Below the pieces are notes generated by a model. It saw only the letters and a program-made list of their open reading frames with translations. It ran no database searches and was not told the DNA's origin. DNA of 40,722 nt, taken from NCBI GenBank assembly GCA_002070605.1, contig MWDO01000002.1, positions 1 through 40,722 of the forward strand, in the 5' to 3' direction. Source of the stretch: Spirochaetes bacterium ADurb.Bin133 (GTDB lineage Bacteria > Spirochaetota > GWE2-31-10 > MWDO01). Both the position numbers and the translations under genes were made by a program. Below are positions 9,573-15,862 of the stretch, piece by piece. Positions within the stretch are counted from its first letter, which is position 1; each line of letters starts with the position of its first letter.

Positions 9573-10114
9573 TTTAACTCCTCCAATATAACAGAATGGT
9601 TAGTGTATATGCAAATATCCGCGGCAATTTCAAGAGACTTCTTTGCGATCTCGCCGGCGCTTAAACCGGGATTTTCCATATAAGCTCTTGCCGCGGACAG
9701 AGCGTAATTGCCTCCGCTGCCAATCGCCGCGATACCTATATCGGGCTCCACGACGTCGCCGCTTCCGGAAATAATAAAAATATTATTTATATCGGCTACG
9801 ACAAGCATAGCTTCAAGCCTTCGTAAATACTTATCCGTTCTCCACTCTTTGGCAAGCTCGACAGAAGCGCGCACGATATTTCCCCGATACTCGTTTACCT
9901 TTACTTCAAACTTATCAAACAGATTAAAAGCGTCCGCCGTACTGCCCGCAAACCCTATTATTATCTTGTTATCGTAAATTTTACGTATCTTCTTTGCGTT
10001 GCTCTTTAAAACTGTGGAACCAAAAGTAACCTGACCGTCCGCCGCCATAGCGACCTGATTGTCTTTTTTAACGACAATTACCGTCGTAGATCTAATCTTA
10101 TTTTCTTCTTTCAT
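9569..10114 (-). CDS. hslV: HslV, peptidase subunit of the HslUV protease
   Basis: 181 residues. It is a proteasome-beta-like N-terminal Thr hydrolase. The sequence begins with a 9-residue propeptide, then TTVIVVKK, so T10 is the expected nucleophile after processing. AADGQVTFG and [10 protein letters not shown] are family hallmarks. AGGAAG precedes the ATG. In many bacteria xerC lies directly upstream; here 4.9 kb of accessory DNA separates hslV from xerC. Confidence 0.97.
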   Translation of the reverse strand: MKEENKIRSTTVIVVKKDNQVAMAADGQVTFGSTVLKSNAKKIRKIYDNKIIIGFAGSTADAFNLFDKFEVKVNEYRGNIVRASVELAKEWRTDKYLRRLEAMLVVADINNIFIISGSGDVVEPDIGIAAIGSGGNYALSAARAYMENPGLSAGEIAKKSLEIAADICIYTNHSVILEELK

Positions 10115-10200
10115 ATAACTTCCTGATTCGCTAATGATAATAAAATTTATTTAAAATGTAAATATTTATTTTGACTATTTACGCAACTTGGCGTTTTTTT

Positions 10201-10229
10201 GGAAAATCGACGCATATAGGACGCATACG
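10201..10229 (-). repeat. Partial CATATGCGTC repeat, minus orientation
   Basis: Read on the minus strand, this stretch gives TATGCGTCC followed by TATATGCGTCGATTTTCC. The second part matches the unit at 14912-14930 (ATATGCGTCGAATTTCC) with a single difference. It marks the left edge of the island between xerC and hslV. The remaining bases of 10115-10341 hold no gene or clear signal. Confidence 0.55.
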
Positions 10230-10341
10230 TTTCTAGATGAAAAAACGCATATTTAGATTATTTTATTTTTCTGATTCTAAAATTATTTTTATCATATATG
10301 CAAAAATTGTTCTCTAATTCGTTTGTGAAATTATTAAGAAT

Positions 10342-10554
10342 CTATTTAACAAGTTCGGATGCGTATAACAAGCAAGCATATATATCTTCTTTTTCTATTT
10401 CAGGATAATCTTCCAATAACTCCTCTATTGTAACGCCGCCTGCAAGAGCTTTAATTATTTGTTCGACAGAAATTCTTAATCCTCTTATTATTGGTTTATC
10501 AAGTAAAATATTTTGATTAACAGTTATTCTATCTAATAAATTATCAGTTACCAT
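10342..10554 (-). CDS. DUF433 antitoxin-like protein
   Basis: 70 residues matching the DUF433 pattern throughout: DRITVNQNILLDKPIIRGLR, then a winged-helix-like IEELLEDYPEIEKEDIYACL. DUF433 proteins are usually antitoxins encoded next to a PIN-like (DUF5615) toxin. AGGATAAAAT precedes the ATG. No toxin gene follows in the 227 bp before hslV and none precedes it, so it appears to be an orphan. Its codons are more AT-rich than those of the flanking core genes. Confidence 0.85.
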   Translation of the reverse strand: MVTDNLLDRITVNQNILLDKPIIRGLRISVEQIIKALAGGVTIEELLEDYPEIEKEDIYACLLYASELVK

Positions 10555-10651
10555 ATTTTATCCTACTTATAACTACTAATTATCTTAAATATAATTAAAA
10601 ATCTTCTTTAAAAGCAATTATTTTTAGAATTTGTTTTTTAATAGTTTATTT

Positions 10652-11347
10652 CTATTTCTTTATTTCATTATTACTAGATTTATCGGTTTTCTTTTCAGAT
10701 TTTACAAAATTATTCATTTCATGCAATAAACTTAGACGAATACATTTTTTTTCAATACCATTACTAATATTCTTCATGTTTCGCTCAACGTCTTTATAAG
10801 CAAAATCTTTTTCTAACTCTTTATAATTAAAATATTTATTGAAAGTAGACCTTAGAAATAAAACTTGATATGCAGGATTATCTGAATTATTATTAGCCGC
10901 CTTGATACTATTTTGCAATCTTGATGCAATATTTAATCCGCAACTGATAAATTCATCAGAATCGTTTATTTTAATATCAAGTTTTTTAATAAGTCCGTTG
11001 GATATTCCAAAGGTTAATCCCAGCGGTTCAATTTTTATATTTATTGATTTATCAACCGTTGATTTAAATTCCTCTTTAAAAGAGTGGCATAATTCTTTTA
11101 AAAACATTAATATATCTTTACCAATATTCTCTTTAATATCAAAAAAAAATATATACCCGTCCCCTGTGAATTTATAAATTTCAAAAAAATTATTTATATT
11201 AAGTTTATTTATAATCTTAAATAAATTACTATGGAAAAATTTCCATATATCTGTGTCCATATTAGCATTAAGATCTTCCATAATTTTTGTTGAAGAACAA
11301 ATATCCATAAAAACAATTAACTTTTCATCATCTACTTCTACCTTCAT
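10652..11347 (-). CDS. Stand-alone class III nucleotide cyclase
   Basis: 231 residues containing little beyond one class III cyclase catalytic domain. The metal-binding aspartates are D15 (FMDICSST) and D63 (KFTGDGY), and the transition-state pair is N139/R143 in GLNIASRL. The base-selecting positions read K59 and C136. Adenylate cyclases usually carry Lys with Asp/Thr, and guanylate cyclases Glu with Cys, so the product cannot be assigned. There is no membrane or sensor domain. AAGGAG precedes the ATG. The gene is AT-rich relative to its core neighbours. The neighbours (DUF433, beta-propeller protein) are not known cyclase effectors. A Pycsar-type cyclase was considered but no effector is adjacent. 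Confidence 0.8.
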   Translation of the reverse strand: MKVEVDDEKLIVFMDICSSTKIMEDLNANMDTDIWKFFHSNLFKIINKLNINNFFEIYKFTGDGYIFFFDIKENIGKDILMFLKELCHSFKEEFKSTVDKSINIKIEPLGLTFGISNGLIKKLDIKINDSDEFISCGLNIASRLQNSIKAANNNSDNPAYQVLFLRSTFNKYFNYKELEKDFAYKDVERNMKNISNGIEKKCIRLSLLHEMNNFVKSEKKTDKSSNNEIKK

Positions 11348-11423
11348 CTTTATTCACTCCTTAACAGTTTAATTATTATATGTTTATCATTAAATTAGAT
11401 AATACATTTCTCTCTCCAAAATT

Positions 11424-11465
11424 CGTCCGTTCATAATCGCGTAAAGCGACGATTATGAACGGACG
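11424..11465 (-). terminator. 16-bp perfect hairpin, probable terminator
   Basis: CGTCCGTTCATAATCG (11424-11439) pairs perfectly with 11450-11465 around a 10-base loop. On the minus strand the stem is followed by AATTTT, so it may terminate transcription from the beta-propeller gene. Confidence 0.5.
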
Positions 11466-11490
11466 GCAAAGTCCCCCGCATGTCTCCCGT

Positions 11491-11530
11491 CCCCTTCAGG
11501 TTGCGCCCCTACGGGCGCAACCTGAAGGGG
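11491..11530. repeat. 18-bp perfect hairpin with a 4-base loop
   Basis: CCCCTTCAGGTTGCGCCC (11491-11508) is perfectly complementary to 11513-11530, with loop CTAC. It lies 10 bp downstream of the beta-propeller gene stop. No T-run follows on either strand, so it is a strong RNA or cruciform structure and not a standard intrinsic terminator. Confidence 0.75.
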
Positions 11531-11540
11531 CTACTGCCCC

Positions 11541-13445
11541 CTACGGCGTCGCGCCGTACTTCACGAGAACTACGTTAACATCGTAATAATTAGTCCCCGA
11601 ATAGCTCCCCGCGACGCTAACTCCGGGTCCGTAAGTATAACTTTCCATTCCTCTCTGATACCCCGCCGCGTAAACGTTACCCGAACTATCGACGGCGACG
11701 GAATTAAACTCCGAGTAGTCATCCCCCGCCGTAACGCTCTTAGCCCATAGAGCAGTTCCCGACGAATCGTACTTCACTAGAACTACATTACAGTCTGAAT
11801 AACTCCCCGCGACGCTAACCCCCTCTCCGTAAGTAAGACTTCCCGTTCCGTATTGATACCCCGCCGCGTAAACGTTACCCGAACTATCGACCGCGACGGA
11901 ATAAAAGCGCGAATAACTCGTCCCCGCCGTAACGCTTTTAGCCCATAGCGCCGTTCCGGAAGAGTTATACTTCACAAGAACTACATTATTACTCCAATAA
12001 GTCCCCGCGACGCTTACTCCCTCTCCGTAAGTATAACTTCCCGTATCATCTTGATACCCCGCCGCGTAAACGTTGCCCGAACTATCTACCGCGACGGAAT
12101 TAAACTCCGACCTGTCATTCCCCGCAGTTACGCTTCGAGCCCATAGCGCGTTTCCCGAAGAGTTATACTTCACAAGAACTACATTATTATTCCAATAAGT
12201 CCCCGCGACGCTAACCCCCTCTCCGTAAGTAAAACTTCCCCTACCATCTTGATACCCCGCCGCGTAGACGTTACCCGAACTATCTACCGCGACGGAATAA
12301 AAGCGCGAGTAGTCATTCCCCGCAGTTACGCTCTTAGCCCATAGCGCAGTTCCCGAAGAGTCGTACTTCACGAGAACTACATTAGAGCCTGAATAACTCC
12401 CCGCGACGCTAACCCCCTCTCCATAAGTAAAACTTCCCGTTCCGCCTTGATGCCCCGCCGCGTAAACGTTACCCGAACTATCGACCGCGACGGAATAAAA
12501 GAGCGACCAACTCGCCCCCGCAGTTACGCTTTTCGCCCATAGCGCCGTTCCCGAAGAGTCGTACTTTACTAGAACTACATTATAGCCGGAATAACTCCCC
12601 GCGACGCTAACCCCCTCTCCGTAAGTATAACTTCCCGTTCCTCTTTGATACCCCGCCGCGTAGATATTTCCCGAACTATCTACAGCGACGGAATTAAATT
12701 CCGATGTATCCGTCCCCGCAGTTACGCTCTTAGCCCATAGAGCGGCTCCCGAAGAGTTATACTTTACCAGAACTACATTACCATCGTAATAATCAGTCCC
12801 CGCATAGCTCCCCGCGACGCTAACCCCCTCTCCATAAGTATAACTTCCCGTTCCCTTTTGATACCCCGCCGCGTAAACGTTACCCGAACTATCTACAGCG
12901 ACGGAATTAAATTCCGATGTATCCGTCCCCGCAGTTACGCTCTTAGCCCATAGCGCGGGATTAGAGTCAAACATCCACCCGGCGTAAAGTATAGTATTAG
13001 TCGTTATAGTATCTAAGTCAAAGTTCCATAGGTTGATTAGAGTAGATTCTTTATACCACCCTGAAAAAATATAATTCGTTTTTGTAGGATCTATCGGTTG
13101 AGTTACTTTTCCCCCATAATTTATTGTTTGCGAATTTACAAAACTTCCTCCGTCTGAATTAAAAGTTACTTCATATAACGGAGCGATCGTCGTTGAAGTC
13201 GACGTTGTCGTTGGAGCGATTGTAGTAGTAGACGGAGTAATTGTCGTTGTTGTGGTAGTAGTAGACGCATATGCGTCAATCGTCGTAGACGTGGACGACG
13301 TTGTAAACATATCAACGGTCGTCGTATTTCCGATTAGTTCATTATATTCATCTCTCGTTTTATCGTTAATCCAATTACACGCAAAAGGGATTAACAAAAA
13401 AAACGCCAAAACTGCCAAACCTATCGATTTATTTATATTATTCAT
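11541..13445 (-). CDS. SBBP-repeat beta-propeller lipoprotein
   Basis: 634 residues from the ATG at 13445, chosen because GGAGGATAAT lies directly before it; an ATG at 13457 would place that site inside the gene. A signal peptide ends in lipobox IPFAC. A Thr/Ser-rich linker (about 45-90) is followed by an InlB B-type (Listeria-Bacteroides) repeat ending in ILYAGW. Seven SBBP repeats of about 66 residues then follow, each starting LWAKSVTAG and containing VAVDSSGNVYAAG and NVVLVKY. Seven copies match one closed seven-bladed propeller. The repeats are nearly identical except at a few clustered positions. The DNA is richer in GC than its neighbours. Surface location is inferred; the ligand is unknown. 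Confidence 0.85.
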   Translation of the reverse strand: MNNINKSIGLAVLAFFLLIPFACNWINDKTRDEYNELIGNTTTVDMFTTSSTSTTIDAYASTTTTTTTITPSTTTIAPTTTSTSTTIAPLYEVTFNSDGGSFVNSQTINYGGKVTQPIDPTKTNYIFSGWYKESTLINLWNFDLDTITTNTILYAGWMFDSNPALWAKSVTAGTDTSEFNSVAVDSSGNVYAAGYQKGTGSYTYGEGVSVAGSYAGTDYYDGNVVLVKYNSSGAALWAKSVTAGTDTSEFNSVAVDSSGNIYAAGYQRGTGSYTYGEGVSVAGSYSGYNVVLVKYDSSGTALWAKSVTAGASWSLFYSVAVDSSGNVYAAGHQGGTGSFTYGEGVSVAGSYSGSNVVLVKYDSSGTALWAKSVTAGNDYSRFYSVAVDSSGNVYAAGYQDGRGSFTYGEGVSVAGTYWNNNVVLVKYNSSGNALWARSVTAGNDRSEFNSVAVDSSGNVYAAGYQDDTGSYTYGEGVSVAGTYWSNNVVLVKYNSSGTALWAKSVTAGTSYSRFYSVAVDSSGNVYAAGYQYGTGSLTYGEGVSVAGSYSDCNVVLVKYDSSGTALWAKSVTAGDDYSEFNSVAVDSSGNVYAAGYQRGMESYTYGPGVSVAGSYSGTNYYDVNVVLVKYGATP

Positions 13446-13458
13446 ATTATCCTCCATC

Positions 13459-14277
13459 TTAAAATTTATAACAAAAACTTATAGCCATGCTATCCATGCC
13501 TGTTTCAATATCAAAAGATATACTTTTATCTTTATATACGCTCATAGCGATTCCGGGAATTATTAAAATTGCTCCAATACTCATCGGAACAATGCCGCCG
13601 ACCAATCCTCCGATAAAATCATTATGAGCTTTCTGCCAATTTTCATACGGCTCTTTATTAGCAATTATCGCGTCTTGCTTTGGTCCCAAATAAGCCAAAT
13701 CAATTATTAAAACGGTCAATCCCGATAATAAAGAAACGCTTCCGACCGTAATTAACGAAATTCCTGCAATATTTACATTGTTTAACCTATTTGATTTTTT
13801 ATTTTCTATTTTTTTTACCTTTGTCTCCGTTAACTCCCCAATTAAAACATTTATTAACTCAGGAATATCGTCCTCATTTTTTGTGGTGATATTTTTAGCA
13901 AATTGAGCGGAACCGGTCGAGACTTCAACGCCTCTAATATTTATAGTTATATTATTTCCAATTTTGGTTACGCTTCCAAGAATAACGAGTTTAACGCCGT
14001 ATAGATTGCCTAATTCTTCGCGCAAGTTTTCGTTAAAATCATCGGAGTTTTGTAATTTAAGTTCCGCCATTAATTTATCGATCTGATTTCTTTCAATTAC
14101 CTCATACTTTTTTGTATCTATAAGCGCGGTTGTTAAATTTTCAACAATTGCTTCTGTAAGAGTTGCATCGACGCCCTTTGGAACAAAATTTAGAATCGCA
14201 ACTTTAATTTTATCTTGCGAAAATAAAACATTTATAAAAAATAATAGAAAAAAAGGAATAATAACATTTTTTTTCAT
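13459..14277 (-). CDS. CsgG-like envelope protein
   Basis: 272 residues. A signal peptide (cleavage likely after LFSQ, residue 21) is followed by a CsgG/LpoB-like domain, about 23-150: KVAILNFVPKGVDATLTEA, YEVIERNQIDKLMAE, GVKLVILGSVTKIG. Two hydrophobic segments (about 168-192 and 218-246) and a short C-terminal part follow. Related domains occur in curli secretion channels, LpoB and FlgO/FlgT-type proteins. It lies directly upstream of the beta-propeller lipoprotein gene, so a role in that protein's assembly or export is plausible but unproven. Confidence 0.75.
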   Translation of the reverse strand: MKKNVIIPFFLLFFINVLFSQDKIKVAILNFVPKGVDATLTEAIVENLTTALIDTKKYEVIERNQIDKLMAELKLQNSDDFNENLREELGNLYGVKLVILGSVTKIGNNITINIRGVEVSTGSAQFAKNITTKNEDDIPELINVLIGELTETKVKKIENKKSNRLNNVNIAGISLITVGSVSLLSGLTVLIIDLAYLGPKQDAIIANKEPYENWQKAHNDFIGGLVGGIVPMSIGAILIIPGIAMSVYKDKSISFDIETGMDSMAISFCYKF

Positions 14278-14402
14278 CCGGACAATCTCCTAAATTTCTT
14301 AAATTAATTTTATTATAAAACCATCCAAAACGGTTATTAACGCGAGTAAAATAAAAAATATCTATAAATTTTGCTAGAAATGAAAATATTTGCGAAAATT
14401 TC

Positions 14403-14430
14403 TTGACAATTAGGCGGAAATCCTTATAAT
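14403..14430 (+). promoter_or_regulatory. Consensus sigma-70 promoter
   Basis: TTGACA (14403-14408), a 16-bp spacer and TATAAT (14425-14430): both hexamers are exact consensus. The A/T-rich upstream bases could act as an UP element. The predicted start (about 14437) lies inside the heptamer repeat. The transcript would cross the repeat array and then run antisense to xerC; no protein-coding gene follows on this strand. Confidence 0.65.
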
Positions 14431-14432
14431 CT

Positions 14433-14509
14433 CTTGTATCTTGTATCTTGTATCTTGTATCTTGTATCTTGTATCTTGTATCTTGTATCTTGTATCTTGT
14501 ATCTTGTAT
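14433..14509 (+). repeat. 11 tandem copies of CTTGTAT
   Basis: Eleven perfect 7-bp units in a row begin 3 bp after the -10 box of a consensus promoter. Uninterrupted arrays of this kind change copy number by slippage. Confidence 0.95.
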
Positions 14510-14640
14510 CTGCGAACATTCGGATTCCTTGCGGGAAAATTTAGAATATTCTAGTTTAGAATTTATTTGTTGTCAATAGTTTTTTGATAATATTTATTTT
14601 TTGTCGCATATACGTCTTTTTTTAGGGGGCAGTCCCAATC

Positions 14641-14968
14641 CGCTCCATATGTGTCAATTTATTCGTCGAGGAGCGACACATATGTGTCAATTTCTCATCG
14701 AGGAAGCGACGCGACGCATGCAGCTCCATATGTGTCAAATTCTTCGTCGGGGAGCGACGCGGCGCATATGTGTCAAATTATTCGTCGGGGGGCGGCGCGG
14801 CATATACAGCTCCATATGTGTCATTTCTTGTCGGGGCGGCACGACGCGGCGGGTATAGCTCCATATGTGTCAATTTATAGCGGGGAGTAGCCGCGGCGTA
14901 TATAGCTCCATATGATATGCGTCGAATTTCCATCGAGAAGCGACGCGGCGCATATGCGTCGAATTTTT
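14641..14968 (+). repeat. Array of eight CATATG-centred degenerate repeats
   Basis: CATATG cores start at 14646, 14679, 14727, 14765, 14813, 14862, 14909 and 14951, so units are 33-49 bp. The common pattern is GCTCCATATGTGTCAATTT, then TCGTCGGGGAGCGACGCGGC. One core lies in a 14-bp palindrome GACACATATGTGTC (14675-14688). Whole units resemble each other and there are no unique spacers, so this is not CRISPR. Related single copies occur at 187-210, 10201-10229 (minus strand) and 28381-28395. Confidence 0.85.
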
Positions 14969-15850
14969 TTATTTCCCGTGAGGATGATATTTGTAGTGAA
15001 TATCCTTCAACTCGTCCAATCCCAAATGGGTATATATCTCGGTTGTAGATAGATTTGAATGCCCCAGTAATATTTGAACGGTTCTGATGTCGGCGCCGTT
15101 TCTTATAAGCGTCGTCGCAAAACTATGTCTCAGCCCGTGAGGCGATATATTTTTTAAGAGCGCGGTTTCACGAATTCTTTTTTCCAAAATATACCTTACC
15201 CCCCGATCCGACAGAGCGCCGCCTTTTCCGTTAACAAATAAAGAGTTCGTTTTAGGATTAAATTGGTCTCTTATAGCCAGATATTCCGATAGCGCCGTTT
15301 TAAATTTATCGCCGTATATGACGGTCCGTTGTTTATCTCCTTTTCCTACTATCGTTATCTCCCCGTTTTTATTTTTAACGTCGCTAAGGCGCAACGAAAC
15401 GGCTTCGGATACTCTGAGTCCCGTTGAAAATATCAGTTCAAATAGCGCCGCGTCCCGATAATCTTCTTTATTGTTGCGCTCAAAAGAGATTAGTTTGGAA
15501 TACTCTTCGTCGAATAAAAAATTCGGAAGATACTTTTTTGTTTTTAACGATTCTACCTCCAATATGCCGGCTTTGTCGATATATCCAAATCTTTTTTTGT
15601 ATTTAACAAACCCTTTTAGCGCCGATATAATTCTATTTATCGAGCTATTTTCAAGTTTTTCCCTATTTAGTTCCGCCAAAAAACTTCTGACTTCAGATCT
15701 TTTAATTTTATAGAAATCAATATTTTCGCTTTCCAAAAAGTTGAAAAATTTTTTCAAATCTTTTTGATAACTTTTTTTTGTGTTTTCGGAAGAGCCTTTT
15801 TGGCTCGATAAATAATCCAGATAATTATTTATTTCTTTATCGTATTCCAT
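14969..15850 (-). CDS. xerC: Tyrosine recombinase XerC/XerD
   Basis: 293 residues, typical. The N-terminal SAM-like domain (about 5-90) clamps DNA. The catalytic domain has the complete set R146, K170, H238, R241 (HGLRH), H264 (LLGHS) and nucleophile Y273. It resolves chromosome dimers at dif. The name XerC follows the gene order next to topA; XerD cannot be excluded. The gene starts 12 bp after the topA stop with no clear ribosome-binding site. A 10-bp unit (ATGGAATACG) is duplicated at the start, creating a second, out-of-frame ATG at 15860 that opens a 7-codon mini-ORF. Confidence 0.93.
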   Translation of the reverse strand: MEYDKEINNYLDYLSSQKGSSENTKKSYQKDLKKFFNFLESENIDFYKIKRSEVRSFLAELNREKLENSSINRIISALKGFVKYKKRFGYIDKAGILEVESLKTKKYLPNFLFDEEYSKLISFERNNKEDYRDAALFELIFSTGLRVSEAVSLRLSDVKNKNGEITIVGKGDKQRTVIYGDKFKTALSEYLAIRDQFNPKTNSLFVNGKGGALSDRGVRYILEKRIRETALLKNISPHGLRHSFATTLIRNGADIRTVQILLGHSNLSTTEIYTHLGLDELKDIHYKYHPHGK

Positions 15851-15862
15851 CGTATTCCATAA

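Larger units (their letters stand above)
14278..14968. other. 691-bp non-coding block between xerC and the CsgG-like gene
   Basis: This block contains no convincing gene. It holds a consensus plus-strand promoter (14403-14430), an 11-copy heptamer repeat (14433-14509) and a CATATGTGTC repeat array (14641-14968) running up to the xerC stop codon. Short plus-strand reading frames of 79-85 codons cross the array but merely translate its repeats. Confidence 0.7.

Noticed and set aside
10652-11347. Pycsar anti-phage system
   Set aside because: The cyclase has no adjacent TIR or membrane effector gene with a cyclic-nucleotide domain.
11541-12960. Diversity-generating retroelement target
   Set aside because: Variable positions are clustered, but no reverse transcriptase, template repeat or accessory gene lies in the window; kept only as a possible explanation for variation.
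14601-14890. Plus-strand repeat proteins of 79-85 residues
   Set aside because: They only translate the CATATG array (HMCQF-type repeats), have no ribosome-binding site, and two frames are equally open.
14641-14968. CRISPR array
   Set aside because: The units are degenerate over their whole length, differ in size, and have no unique spacers; no cas genes are present.
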